In this document: one piece after another, positions 11,247 to 22,894 of the stretch
How positions within the stretch are numbered: position 1 is the first letter of the stretch
Layout: every line of letters begins with the position of its first letter
DNA from: Clarireedia homoeocarpa
Taxonomy: Eukaryota; Ascomycota; Leotiomycetes; Helotiales; Rutstroemiaceae
Direction: 5' to 3'
NCBI GenBank assembly: GCA_001465935.1
Contig: LNKV01000031.1
Location: 304,329-368,328 of the forward strand
DNA: 64,000 bases
Position numbers and translations under genes: made by a program
Notes under the pieces: model-generated
The model's input: only the letters and a program-made list of their open reading frames with translations
Told to the model about the DNA's origin: nothing
Databases searched by the model: none

Positions 11247-12422
11247 CTAACACTGAAAATTCACCCCCGTCTTCTCAACTCTATTTCCTCCTACACTAGC
11301 AAACCCCGTGCCCTCACTCTTAATCTCCACCAACCCTGGCTTAATCTTCTCTTTCTCCTTCTCCTTTCCGTCTTTTTCTTTCCCACCTTTCTCCTTGCCC
11401 TTCAGCTCCGTCAAATCAGCCTCACAAACATAACACAGCACTCTACTCTGATCCACCTCGGGCGCGTGCGGATCCTGCACTGCGCTCGGCGTCATGAATT
11501 TCGACACGCAACTTTTACACACGACGTGGCCGCAGGGCTTTGCAAGCATGGCTTTGGAGGTGTTGGTTAGGGGTTTGCTGCAGGAGGGGCAGATTCTTTG
11601 GGGAGTTTTGGCTCCTGAGGTGCATGAGGGGTTGCTGGAAGAGGAAGTGGTGGAATTGGTGTCTTCGGTGAACTGAACGGTGATGAGGGTGTGTAGGGAG
11701 TAGGGGTGAGGGGAGTCATGTGGAGAGGCGGGGCAGACGGGAGATTGTTTGGTCTTTTTGATGATGGTGTGGAGGGTATTGGATGTGTTTGAGGAAGGGG
11801 TGACTGATGGAACCCAAAAGGAGGGAAGAGTGGTTTTGGATGCCTAGATTTGTTAGTCTTTACTGTCGCCATAATACAAACAATGAATACGTACCTTCTC
11901 ATCATCAAGAGCTTTCCTAGCCTTCGTCCTCTCATCCTGAGCGATTCTAAGCAACTCATCCTCATCCAACTCAAACTTCCTTTTCTCCCCCCTCTTCCCC
12001 ACAACATCCTCCTCGACCATGATCTTCCCCCCTTCCCGCCCAACAATCTTTCCGCCGCCCTTAGCCTCTAATCCCATTTGCACTTTCTCAAATTCCTTCA
12101 CCGCTCTCTCTCTCGCCTCCGCATCCTCCCTCATCCTATCTTCTTCGGCATCCTTTTCTTCTTTTTCCTTGTTCTTCTCTGCTCGCTTGATCTCTTTCTT
12201 CTGAGTGAGAATATTGCTTAGCGCGCATTCGCGACAGAAGATGTCGCCATGTGGGCAAGAGACGGGGGAGCGAGCGGGAAGCAGACACAGGCGACATGAT
12301 GCAAAGGGAAGGAAGGAATCGCGAGATAGGCGGGCACTATTAGATGTCCAGGCTGATCTGGCCATTTCCCGCTCATGGGATGTGAAGACCGCGCGGGATG
12401 TGTTGCGCTTGCTGTGAGACAT
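11247..12422 (-). CDS. NOSIP: NOSIP-type zinc-finger/U-box protein (probable E3 ubiquitin ligase)
   Basis: Two exons (12422-11895 and 11843-11247) are separated by a 51-nt intron (donor GTACGT, acceptor AATCTAG), giving 374 aa. The N-terminus MSHSKRNTSRAVFTSHERE and RLSRDSFLPFASCRLCLLPARSPVSCPHGDIFCRECA match the NOSIP zinc-finger domain (~30-75). A highly charged Lys/Glu coiled-coil follows (~80-150). The C-terminal part has a second RING/U-box-like cysteine set, CPSCSKPL...CGHVVCKSC...CYVCEADL (~270-325), and a Lys-rich tail. Animal NOSIP binds nitric oxide synthases and has ubiquitin ligase activity; in fungi the family is nuclear and linked to splicing complexes. The gene is divergent from tafazzin with 616 bp between them. 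Confidence 0.85.
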
Positions 12423-13038
12423 GGTGAGTGGTGTGGGACAAAAATGTTAGATTTTGATGACGGTGTGTGCCTTCGCTTCTGAATAAGTGAAAGTAACTTT
12501 CAGACAACTCTTAAGAGTAGCCTCCAGATCAAAGTCAGATGATGATAACGTGACTGCAATGATTGCAACTTGATGTGCATAGGTGGTTCAGTCTGTTTGC
12601 AGCGCGGTGTAGAGAGTCGCGCTTCTTATGCGATTGATGATGGCGTTGGATTACCCAAATGCAAATGCCGAGGTGCAACCTGTGCGATTGTGTGTCTCCA
12701 ACAAAAGAGATATCTTTTTCGTGTTTTTAGTTTGTCCGTCGTTAGGATACAGTATATATTTCCCTCTCCAGCCGGTCAAAAGACTTTTATGGGACCGGAT
12801 TACCAGGGGGCGGCACAAGGCGGCCGCTTTTCCGCCACCGCGCCAGATTTTTCGTCCAGCCTAGAATCCTCAGCTCCTGCGACGTCACCACTTTACATCT
12901 CTAATTCTTGCTTGTATAAAATTTTATCTCTCCTTATCAGGCCCCTTACTCGCGTTTTTACCCATACCACATTCGTTCCATATATACTTGTCAACTTCCA
13001 TGTCCATCGCTCCTTAGATTTCGAAGCGCGACGGCGCA
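12423..13038. promoter_or_regulatory. Shared divergent promoter, NOSIP-type gene / tafazzin
   Basis: The 616 bp separate the two ATGs. Visible elements are a GC-rich block (GGGGGCGGCACAAGGCGGCC, ~12806-12825) and a CRE-like site (GACGTCAC, ~12880-12887; on the other strand TGACGTC). No TATA box is clear near either start. A 174-codon open frame crossing this region has no support and is taken as chance. Confidence 0.4.
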
Positions 13039-14401
13039 ATGTCGAATCCTTACACGAAATTCCCCACGAACGAGCCTCCTCTTGTGAAACCTAGTTTACC
13101 ATGGCGCTCCACCTCCGCCTTGATTATGGGCGTTACTGGAGCCATATCCAGGTGTTTTTATTATAGACTTAATAACATGGAAGTTATCGGGCTGGAAAGA
13201 TTTAAAGAAACCTTGGATAGGAGGAAAGATCCGGAGAGTCGTGAAAGAGGGTTGATAACCGGTACGTTGCATCGCACAACAATTCATACAGCATGGCTAA
13301 CTTGTTTATCCGCTATAGTATCAAACCATGTCAGCGTGTATGTCAATTGAGTTGCAGGTTGCCTGATCTATTGAATATGTCACTTACGTGTTGATAGTTT
13401 GGATGACCCGGTGATGTGGGGAGTCTTACCTCTACGGTATGCATTCAATCCTGAGAATCTTAGATGGAGTTTGGGTAGCTATGATATCTGTTTCAAGAAT
13501 AAGTTAGTATAGCCAGTTCACGCATCATACGTTCCTATACGCTGACAGATGCTTCTCTAGGATTCTGTCCTCGTTCTTCACGTTTGGTCAAGTCCTACCG
13601 ACACATAGACATGCATATTCAGAACATGGCGGTTTGTTCCAACCCACAATCGCGCAAGCCATTCGCCTCTTATCTAGTCAGCCTTTCTCTACAGATAATT
13701 TTGATGCTCCACTCTCCAAGAAGCTCCCGAGAAAAGCGTCAATGAAGCTTAGAAGCCCCGATATTAAGGATCCATTCTCTTCCGGTGAACTTACATATTC
13801 TACAACCGGAACTGACGTCTTCCCAGCCCCGGCAGCATATTCATCTCGAAAACACAGCTGGGTGCACATTTTCCCCGAAGGGCGAGTCCACCAACATCCC
13901 AATAGATCGCTTCGTTATTTCAAATGGGGTGTGTCACGACTTATCCTCGAGAGCGAGCCAATGCCTGAAATCGTACCAATATTCATCGACGGAAACCAAG
14001 ACATCATGCATGAGTCTCGCACATTCCCTCGCTTCATACCGCGCGCCGGAAAGAACGTTCGCATAGCATTCGGGGAGTCAATCGATGGGGAGAAGATCTT
14101 CGGAGATCTACGACTTCGATGGCAAAAACTTGTCCGACTACAAAAGGAGGCGGTGATAAAGAATGGTCTGGACGCGCATATGGAAATGGGGGAATTGACG
14201 GAAGGGTTGAAATATGCGCCGGAAGCTGTAGCTCTAAGAAAAGAAGTTACAAGACGGGTTCGAATGGAGGTACTGAAGGTCAGGCAAAGTCTAGGATACC
14301 CAGATGAAGATCCGAAAGAAGGTCTGGTAGAAACCTGGATTGAAGAGGGGAGAAGTGATGGGAAAAAGAAGAAGGACGGTAGTTGGGTTGGTGATACATA
14401 G
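13039..14401 (+). CDS. TAZ1: Tafazzin-like monolysocardiolipin/phospholipid acyltransferase
   Basis: Four exons (13039-13261, 13319-13337, 13398-13502, 13561-14401) give 395 aa with consistent phases. The second exon is only 19 nt and carries the catalytic block. Joined, it reads VSNHVSVLDDP, the N-H-x4-D motif of glycerolipid acyltransferases (motif I). Motif III follows as WVHIFPEGRVHQ, and then PIFIDG and GRVHQHPNRSLRYFKWGV, all typical of tafazzins. Tafazzin remodels cardiolipin acyl chains in mitochondrial membranes facing the intermembrane space. An insertion of ~60 residues lies between the two acyltransferase motifs (SQPFSTDNFDAP...), as in other filamentous fungi. The start at 13039 gives the expected short N-terminus before the first hydrophobic segment (STSALIMGVTGAISRCFY). 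Confidence 0.9.
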
Positions 14402-14667
14402 AGTTATGGTTACCATTATCAGAATTTCTACTATTAAATCATAGGACCACATTGTCAATTTCATGACCGGCTGGACAAGTGCTTCTGCCAATGCAATATG
14501 CCTAATATGTAGTGTAACCCCAGAAACTGGAAGACTTTACTGTTTTGCTCAGCCACGCCCAGCCTTGTTCAACGATTATTGTATACTCATATACCCCGCC
14601 AGCAAAAACACTTTTTTCCTGTTTCATCCACTTCCTCTTCTCGGTTTACCTATGTTAAGTTTCCGCC

Positions 14668-17224
14668 ATGTCTTTCGGCTGGTCTGCCGGAGATATTGCT
14701 TGTGCGATTCAAGTAGTATATAACTTGGTACAGGCTCTCGACGACGCTTCTGGCGCGGCCAATGATTATCGCGAGGCTGTTCTCTTTCTAAAAACCCTAC
14801 TTCGCACGATTGAACCTTTAGGATCACTCGCACTTTGGAACATATATCCTGACTATGGACGCGACATCAAAGAACAAGTGGATCATATCCAAGAGCCTCT
14901 TAAGATCTTCTGCGCGAAGGTAGTGGAATACGAGTCTAGCTTGGGGGCGACAGCGAAGGCTGGGCGCCATCGACATGTTCCACGGAAAATACAATGGTAT
15001 ATATTCATGTCGAAGAAGGTCTTAAAGTTAAAAGGGAAGATAGAGTCACATATGCGATTGATTGATACGTTGATGCAACGATTATACTTGTATGTCCTAC
15101 ACTCTAGTCTTTCTATTAGCCTTGTGGTGTTGAACTGACCTCCTCTAGAGATTTGTGCCTGTCATCTCAACGAGAGCTTCCCGAAACATTTCGTACCATG
15201 TTCGAGCGCACCATCCAGCCGAATCTCGCCACAATCATCCGAGATTGCCAAGCACCTTTGAGCACTACAATGCTTGACAACTACCGCAGATTTGAAGGCG
15301 CGATGAAGGATATATTGGATTCCAACAAACTGGAGTATCAGAAACACATATCTTCAGAGTTTGCAAAGTTGCAGCAACAACAGTTGGTTGATTTGAAGAA
15401 GATGCAACAGAACAGTATATCTTCAGTACTTTGCTGTAAAAATAGTATCGATCAGTCTATATCCAGTTCCCGACAGCCGTCCAATCAAAATCAACTAGCC
15501 ATACGCGGTAATCCGACACACCCTCAATCCCACGAAGCTTGTACAGAAGCTACAGAGCGTTTATCTCTGCTCGAAGTGTGAGTTGGCTACGCTCAGTCAC
15601 ATTGCTTCTTGCTGACGCTGCCAGTTACTATGTTGTGTGTCTGTGTATAGGTCGCCTAATGCTCAAAGCCTTACTGTAAGTGACTCGTTGCGAGAGCTAC
15701 TAGTGTCTGTTTGGTTGATAACATTTAGCTTTGCTTTATCACGCAAAACTCAACCGTCGCGACCCCTAATCGCAGGTCTACCGCCCGAGTTCAATATATC
15801 TTTTCTAGATGCGATAGGCAGGCCACCACAAGTTCTACCTTTTGAATTATTCCGTAGCTTACATGTCTGAGTCCGGCTGATTTTTGTATAATAATGTGCA
15901 CTAACTGTGGTAACTAGATGCTGCAAGCTTTGATAACTGATCAATTCAGGGACCTTCCAGGATCTGCATGGGTCAAACAAGGTAGGTATCTGGTGACGAA
16001 CATGGCCAACAATCGCGAGCTAGATGAAACAAGTTGGCGGCTTACTGTTTCCCCTGGCGCAACGGTTGTGATGTCCATATTTTTGCAAAAGCGTTTTACC
16101 GGCCCTGTACTACCAGCCATCGAAACGTGCCCTGCATCTAATTGTCCTGGTACCTGGGAAGCATTAAGTATTAGCTCTTGGATTACTTGGTAGGTTCGAC
16201 AGCGTGATTCAAGATAATAGTCTACCTAATAACCAAAAAGTCCAGTCTGCAAACGAAGTATCAATAGCTCAGTGGCGAGAAGTCTAAGTTCTAAAGACGA
16301 GGAGGCTGCTAAAGAAGTCCGCAATGATCTTCCTGACGACAAAAACATCGGGATTGGTCCCGTTTTACCTGTGCACGTAAATTCTTCTCATCCTATAAAC
16401 ACTGGGCATAGCATTAGTCCTGAAATCGATGAAGAGGACCTCGGAGGACTAAAAAGAATTACACAAGTTAGAGAATGGGGAACTTTTTTTCATATATATA
16501 ATCCACCAAACGCTACCGACTATGAAGAGCAGCATCCCGGTATAACCAAAGCTACCCCAGAAATTGTCGTTAGCTAATCGGAAATAGAATTCCGGGCTGT
16601 GAGCCACAGAGATTTGAGAGCATTTTGGACGATTGGGAGAGTTTTCGCAATGCTGTGCACCGTGCCTGCTAGAAATACGCGTGGCAGGGGTAGCATAGGA
16701 AATTATTATCATATAAGCCCAGTGTATTCCGAAATTAGACAATATATTGTTTTTTATGTAGGTCATGGGAATTCAGATTGCTTGTAAGAACACCTTCCAA
16801 CCTAAGTAATCTCTCTTTCAGTCTAATCACAGTTTATAGTGAATTGCATACTTATGGTGGCTTAGCGACTCTCAAATCCAACCTTCCTGACCCATATAAT
16901 CATGCTATTATTCACACAAGCGACGAAGTGCCACCTCTGTGTAAGCATATTAGTAAGGATGGCATGATTTTGGAAGAAACTATCCTCAAGGATCCGATCA
17001 GAGTTAGGCAAGAAGGTCAGGAAGGTCTCGACCCCAAGATGAGGATAAACTATACAAAAGTCTACAATGTGGATCACGCTCTTCGAGTCCGTAATATTGG
17101 GATGGTCGACCGAGAATCAATTAGAAGCCTGATGCTCAATTCTCCTATCAAGCTACGCAAATTTTATGTGCCCAGAACGCGGAGCACCACCCACAGGAAT
17201 CATAGTAGAGAATTCAGGTCGTAA
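14668..17224 (+). CDS. Large fungal protein: helical N-terminal domain, ubiquitin-like (ULD) domain, DUF6590 domain
   Basis: Exons read as 14668-15089, 15149-15577, 15651-15864, 15918-16167, 16246-16539, 16588-16783, 16822-17224 (735 aa). The N-terminus (MSFGWSAGDIACAIQVVYNL...YREAVLFLKTLL) resembles the helical domains at the start of fungal NLR-like proteins. The middle (RPLIAGLPPEFNISFLDAIG...) and the next exon (MLQALITDQF...GATVVMSIFLQ, CPASNCPG) fit the fungal ubiquitin-like ULD family. The last part (FWTIGRVFAMLC, SELHTYGGLATLK, DPKMRINYTKVYNVDH) fits DUF6590. The 48-nt intron 16540-16587 removes an otherwise in-frame TAA. An alternative, stronger-looking donor at 16190 (GTAGGT) gives a stop at 16267 and a 452-aa protein lacking DUF6590. 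The downstream part has no ATG of its own before the domain, which favours one gene. The 38-nt intron at 16784-16821 is unusually short. Confidence 0.6.
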
Positions 17225-17793
17225 ACGCCCACGGTATCATCTGGCAGTCAGGTTTGGTGTAGTACAAGGGTCTAGATGTAGTATGAGGAGTTAGTCTGTT
17301 ACCTTTCTTTCAAAAGAAAAATATCAGTTTTACTCTCTCTTCGAGGACCTGCGTAGTGAGGAAACTATTTTTTATATCGTTTCGAGCCCCCTTGATGCGA
17401 TACTTACTTCTTGATCTCCCAAAATATCTCTCTTTACAGATTTTCTTTAAACAACTAATCCCTAAGTTTCCACTTTGTTCAATTTTTCTTCTTCTACAAA
17501 GCCTCAGACCTCGAACACCGCATCCCATTCATTGGGAAACCAAACCTAGAGCGGAACTATATCCTTTCTTTCATTGCTCGATTAAGCATGTTAGTCTATT
17601 CCAATTCTTTCATGTCACTTTGGGTATATATAGTATCTTTCAGCATATGGTGGTATGATCAGTTTTCCATTCCTTCTTTTCGGTCTTCCATTCTTGTTGA
17701 TACATACCACTTTCGGTATTTTTCATTCTTGACCAATCAGACATTCTTTTCAGAGTAAACGAGAAAAAAGGGAAAAAGTAACGAAAAAAGAAA
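17225..17793. other. Intergenic stretch
   Basis: The sequence is AT- and pyrimidine-rich, with no supported gene or RNA. The last ~100 bp are the likely promoter/leader of the secreted-protein gene. Confidence 0.5.
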
Positions 17794-18330
17794 ATGTTCA
17801 CTACTGTCCGCACCACCTTCCTCCCCTTTCTCCTCATCTTCACCTCCCTCGCAACCGCAACCAACACCCTCACATTCCACAACCTCTTCCCAACTCCCCG
17901 TCTCCTCCAATTCATCCCCGTTTCCTCCTCCTACGCCATCCCGCAACGTCTCATCCCCGCCCACTCCACCCTCAGCATCTCCACCCCCCTCTGGAATGGA
18001 TTCTTCAAAGCCGTCTCACCTGACACCCCCGAGCATGGCCCCGAGAACTCGATTGTGGGCGAAGTATGCTTTGAGTGCTGGCAAGGAATCACATTCTTCG
18101 ATGTCAGCGCGATTTGGAATTGTTGCGATAATTCGGGCGTGCATTGGATGGGGAGTGTGGATGCTGGTGCGAGGGGAAAGGGCGTAGAGGAGGTATTGAG
18201 TCAGGCGAGTGAGAGGGGCGAGGTCAGTGGGTGTAAGACGTTTCCTTGCGGAGGGGTTTATAATTTGCCGGATGATGAGCAGACGAAAGGTACGAGGTTG
18301 GATGAGATCGTTGTGGTCTTGGGGCCGTGA
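17794..18330 (+). CDS. Small secreted cysteine-containing protein
   Basis: An intronless 178-aa ORF starts with a clear signal peptide (FLPFLLIFTSLATATN, cleavage likely near residue 23). The mature part reads LTFHNLFPTPRLLQFIPV, a short aromatic WNGFFKAVSPDTP, then GEVCFECWQGITFFDVSAIWN, with the last part SGCKTFPCGGVYNLPDDEQTK. Six cysteines occur as CFEC, CC and CxxxxxC. This arrangement recalls a widespread ascomycete secreted family, sometimes labelled 'DNase1 protein' in databases, with a thaumatin-like feel; I know of no biochemical proof. A role at the fungus-host or cell-wall interface is inference. Codon use at the 5' end is strikingly C-rich (CTC, ACC, TCC), as in highly expressed genes. 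Confidence 0.75.
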   Translation: MFTTVRTTFLPFLLIFTSLATATNTLTFHNLFPTPRLLQFIPVSSSYAIPQRLIPAHSTLSISTPLWNGFFKAVSPDTPEHGPENSIVGEVCFECWQGITFFDVSAIWNCCDNSGVHWMGSVDAGARGKGVEEVLSQASERGEVSGCKTFPCGGVYNLPDDEQTKGTRLDEIVVVLGP

Positions 18331-18787
18331 GGGGTATATATAAGAGGGGTTGAATAGTGGAGATAGATCATCTTGATTCATTGGGAAAGATGCAATGGTC
18401 TTTTCTGTTATCTCTCATTCTTTTAGACATTTTGAGTTGGAATTATAGATTGGAAATAAATTTATTTCTTGTTGTGATGCTAGATTTGGTATTCAAGTCG
18501 TCTGTATATAGATTTCTTTCGCCTAGTGTCTTCAGCTCTTTCGCTTCTGAAGCCAACGCTATGTATAGAATTTTCAGGAGCGAACATTCACGTGTATGCG
18601 AATCTCACTCAAAATTTATGTTGAGATCGTATGATAGTAACGTTCACCGGCGTGGCCTTGATGCATATGTACGGCAGTGAAATTGTGATATTTGCAAACA
18701 TTGAGTGTGCGTAATTTAAGATTGCTTCTGCATTCAATTCATGTAGAGGATGTTGCTATTACATAAGCTGATAACGAACGTATTCAC
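18331..18787. other. Intergenic stretch between convergent genes
   Basis: This is the space between the 3' ends of the secreted-protein gene (+) and the F-box-like gene (-). It is AT-rich; nothing recognisable is present. Confidence 0.5.
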
Positions 18788-19958
18788 TCACACAGAAGTT
18801 TCGTTTCCTCTACTTCTTCCTTCAATAATCCGATTTACAACATCCGTCCCTAGATTCTTGACCTTCTGCTCCCACAAATACGTCTGATGATACCCCGTCC
18901 ACCACGAAGCAACGACCCCTGGCCCCAACGCTAGAACATCCATCTCCAAATCTCTTTCCATTTCTTCCCTCCAATCACACCTCCTCGCCATCTCATAACC
19001 CAGCGTGCCAACTTCATGCCAGCACGAAACCACCAACTCGAAATCCATCTCCTCTCCCAAAAACTCCTTCCATCCCCTTGGGTCCCCAGTTTCGCCTATC
19101 CCCCACGAACACACCACATGCTTCACTGTCGACCGCGGTAAAATAATCTCGCGCATCGAGTCATGACTATCACGATATATGTTCATCCCTGCATCCCACC
19201 ATAGAGTGTCACCGAGGCTACGGATCCACCAGCCATGAAACCTGAGCTCTTTTAGATTGTCCATACTGGACGCAATCACTTTACACGCGGTCTTGAATTC
19301 ATCTAGCGTCCTCAACGCCCGATTGACACGGAAATGAAGCTCCGAGGGAAACTCCCAGTCTAGACTTAAGAACTGTATCGTGTTGAGATGGCTCAAGGAG
19401 ATGGTGCGGGAGAATTGAACGAGGTGTCTGGGCAAATTGAACCAGAAATGACTCTTTTCGTATATCAACGCACTGAATTCGTTATATCTAGTATTATTTT
19501 GCGATGAGCTCTGGTTTAGTTGGGTTGTATGTTGGATGGAGATAGCAAACTCACAACAGCTTGCATGCCCTCAACAACGACAATACCCCGTTGTCTCCTA
19601 CACTACACGGGGCCTCATCCTTTCTTTCGCAGAACCAATCGACACACCTTCTACCAGTGTACATATGCTTATCCGCATGCCATATCAATCCAGACGTCTC
19701 TTTCCTCAAATACCGTACTTTCTCTTTTCCAGGGTAAGTACCAACATGCACGACCCAGCCACCTAAGCTATGGATGAGAATGTCATATATCATAAAACGA
19801 ACCTCAGTTGGCAAACAGCAAAATCTGGAAGCTAGCTGTCGATTGGCTGGATGAGCAGTGACAGGACTGAAATAGAGCCTCCACGTGCTCGGGACATCGA
19901 AGACATTTTCTATTTGGTCACCGAATTCTAGTTCTTCGTCGACTTCTGCATTGAACAT
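18788..19958 (-). CDS. DUF7730/F-box-like fungal protein
   Basis: Two exons (19958-19555 and 19487-18788) are joined over a 67-nt intron, 367 aa. The N-terminal part has RFCCLPTEVRFMIYDILIH, the F-box-like LPxEvRxxIYd helix that opens many fungal DUF7730 proteins. Across the junction it reads LSLLRACKLLYNEFSALIYEKSHFWF, matching the second typical block (LLxtCrxiYxEaxxllY...n.F). The C-terminal half is rich in Trp and charged residues (SWGIGETGDPRGWKEFLG) and not recognised. F-box proteins act as substrate adaptors of SCF ubiquitin ligases, but a true Skp1-binding function is only inference here. This kind of gene is usually multicopy in filamentous ascomycetes. Confidence 0.65.
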
Positions 19959-21071
19959 TACGGATGCTCAGTTGGGACTAATACAGAGAGAGAGACAGAT
20001 GTTCGGGTGGCCCGTTTGATAGGTATCTTTATTCTGGGAAGTAAACATAGGTACGTTAGGAGAATTCGACGTTGTTAGAGAGTGGGGTGGAGGCCGCACT
20101 AAGCCAAAAGAGGATAAACAGGTGAGTCTCTACGGGCCCTTATAAGGCCAATGCAGGCCCCTGCTCGGGTGCTTGGGAGCCCAGTGGGTTGGGTACTGAT
20201 TGGCCAAAGGCCCCAGCCTAGGTACTCACACCAAAGTCTAGAACCTGAGGAGTATATAACTGATTGTATATCATTTGAAATTGACGTCTAACAGCTTATA
20301 TTGAACATTTCCATGGTCTGGCCAAGTATTCTCGCAACTCTTCTCCACATCACTAAAGAAACTATACATGAACAGCACCAGATCAGCGGGAACACACGCT
20401 GTGTTCAGAAATCCCCATTGGAAAGGGTCCGCCGCCGACGATATGAGCAGAATGATCCAAGTCTTTCTAAACGACATTTTGCCTGGCTCACAAAAGTTAG
20501 ACATCACTTCATTCCCCAACGGCACATTGTACATTGGAGAATGGGGCGCCAGACAAGAGCGAGTATCCGTGTATGCGGACGATGTGCACGCTTAACCCGA
20601 CCATGCTGAAAGCCGGCCAAGCGGTGCTTAACCTTAACTTTCTAATCGATGAAGCTGAAAATATTAATGACGCAGGACGCTGCTATTGATCTGTGGCAAG
20701 AGGGAATATATTGGTTGTTTGGAAGGCGGAGTGGCCTTGAACTGATGATAATACTGTGGAATTAGAGGAGCGGTATAATGAGGAGTGGCGGTCACATGTC
20801 CGGGGAGGATTATATATTAATACGGGCTATTACGGTGATAGGGTTCCCCTGGGGCCTAAGAGTGGGAAAGTTATGAGCGAGTTTTACTTGGGTATCCTCC
20901 GTCGGTGCACCTGTTACCAGTTGAGCTGAACATTGAGGAGGGATTGTCCGCGCAATGATGTTATTTGTAGCTTATTACAGACACACAGTTTTATAAATGA
21001 AGGGAAAAATTACAGCTTATCTAATATTGTACAACATAAATTGATATGGATGGTTTATTAAAGAATTCCAT
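19959..21071. other. Intergenic stretch with a gene remnant
   Basis: Between 20283 and 20594 a + strand frame reads PWSGQVFSQLFSTSLKKLY through MNSTRSAGTHAVFRNPHWKG and FPNGTLYIGEWG to a stop at 20592-20594. Another in-frame piece (WRSHVRGGLYINTGYYG) lies near 20785-20835. They look like parts of one protein without a complete gene model; the family is not recognised. The 20120-20230 portion is GC-rich with short palindromes such as TTGGCCAA (20201-20206 core). Confidence 0.3.
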
Positions 21072-22894
21072 TTAGGGCGTCTCTAACGTATACCTTCGCG
21101 ACCGAGGCCTCTCTTGCATCTCGCCCACCGGAGGTGACGCAGGAGGAGGTGAAAGTGAAGCACTAGGCGAATGCACTATATTCAGGCCCTCACTCGGCCT
21201 AACGCTTCTCTCAATATCCAAAAACGACGTAAAACTCCCCGTAAAACTCGGAGCCCGTGAAGGTCGCAGCGCAGGCGTCACATTGCCATTATAAGTCTCC
21301 CTGATTTGTGGCAACCTCTGATTCCGATGTTCTTCCCCCGGTATCTCAGGAAAGTCGATAGCTTTTCCTGTCTTAAACTCCGAATCGTCGAAGCGCTTTT
21401 GGGCTACATTGCCGACGTAATTCCCAACCTTTGTTAAAGCCCTCGCAACAGTGCGTCTATGCTTGGCTTGGTCGGGTCTTGTGATTATTCTTTCTATCTC
21501 GTGCGAGTTTTCTCGGCTATTGCTTGATGGGCTTCGTTCGATATGAACTGCATCCGGGCGCGAAGAATGGATAGATAGAGCGCTATCCCCGTGTACGGGA
21601 CAATCGCAATGATGGTTTGTGGCACCAGGTTTATCCTCATTCAAGGCATCTATATCAACTGAGATGAGAATATACAATGACCCAAGCACAGCGAGCGCAG
21701 TCCCAGCAATTGGTGCCCATTGACCTAAGAGAGAAGTCAGCGGGATCCGAATCACGAGAATCCAGTCAACCTACCAATACTTGCAATCGGTTCTGTCTGA
21801 TACCGGACTTGCATGCTGAAAAAGTTCCTCTCCCCCATGATAACGATCGCAAGAACAGCTGCACCAAATACTGGAATTTCGACAGCACTCAAGAACAACC
21901 TCACCAGACCATTGACTTCTTTCATCTTCCCAACTGTAGCATTATTCGTCCCCGAGATTGTTTGATCTAACGGCTCGTCTTCATTGTTGTCGAACCGACT
22001 CTTCCAATTGATTTGCAAAATCTTCATCCACATCGACACCAATGATAAAATGGCCGGTATACAACATGCGGCGGCGAGGAGTGTCGCAGTATCGAAAGTA
22101 AGCTTGTCAGCGTCGGGGGCGGGAATAACATAAATGTTATTTGTTGATCCTCTTCGCAATGGTGAGAATGGTCCGTGGTCGACGGAGCAAACCAAACCGC
22201 ACGTGTTGTTTTCGTAATTGAAGTCTCTGGCCCGAGAAGATATTGGGTTACCCAAATCATCGAGAGGGCATGGTGTCGATACCACCCTGAAGAACTCGAC
22301 CGTTAGGCTGAGAAGACCTTGAAAATGTTAGCAATATACTTCCCTGTAAAAAAGCGACTCGCTCACCAGCGAAAATGAGCCCAGTCCAGAGAAATATCGT
22401 ATTCCGACCGGGTGTCTCGAAGTAAGTTTTAGACAACTTTACAGTTACCGGAGCGGCCAAGATCCCAATCGAGCAGAGCTGGAAAGCTCCAAAAATATCC
22501 ATATCAACGGCGCCTAAGCGTTGTTAGAGAGATAAGGATGAAGTATGTACGATTCAGGGCCTACCATTGACGTGTACAGCTGCTAGTACAATTCCATGAA
22601 TAGCAGCGACAGCAGGAAAAAGTAATGCAGCTGCTAAGCAAGCATTTCTCAACCATTCAGCCTTTCTCGCGAAGACGCAAGCTGCTATGAGAACATAGTA
22701 TCTAAGGAACATGAGAATTAGTACGGACGGTGTGGTGCCCCTTGAGTGAGAAGATAGAACACTTACAACACACGAGATCCTGGTCCATACTGTCCCGATA
22801 ACGGAAATGCGCAAACTACATGCAACACAGGGCTGGTAGCATTTGCAGTAGCGGTAGAATCCAAAACGGCTCTTGTCAAGGCAATTGCTGGCAT
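21072..22894 (-). CDS. Multi-pass membrane protein of an unnamed fungal family
   Basis: Five exons (22894-22767, 22701-22565, 22513-22367, 22317-21775, 21724-21072) sum to 535 aa with consistent phases and GT-AG introns. The start MPAIALTRAVLDSTATANATSP is followed by about seven hydrophobic segments, including YYVLIAACVFARK, AALLFPAVAAIHGIVLAAV, NTIFLWTGLIFAG, TATLLAAACCIPAILSLVSMW, PVFGAAVLAIVIM and WAPIAGTALAVLGSLYILI. An extracellular-looking loop holds cysteines (TPCPLD, CGLVCS) and the string RGSTNNIYVIPAPD. The C-terminal ~200 residues are polar and serine/proline-rich, probably cytosolic. Homologues are, to my memory, conserved but unnamed; I assign no transport function. Confidence 0.75.

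Noticed and set aside
12570..13094. 174-codon + strand open frame over the NOSIP/tafazzin intergenic region
   Set aside because: It overlaps the tafazzin start in another frame, has low-complexity, cysteine-rich random-looking composition and lies where a shared promoter must be.
16449..16766. 105-codon minus-strand open frame
   Set aside because: It lies opposite the DUF6590 exons and has no splice or domain support.
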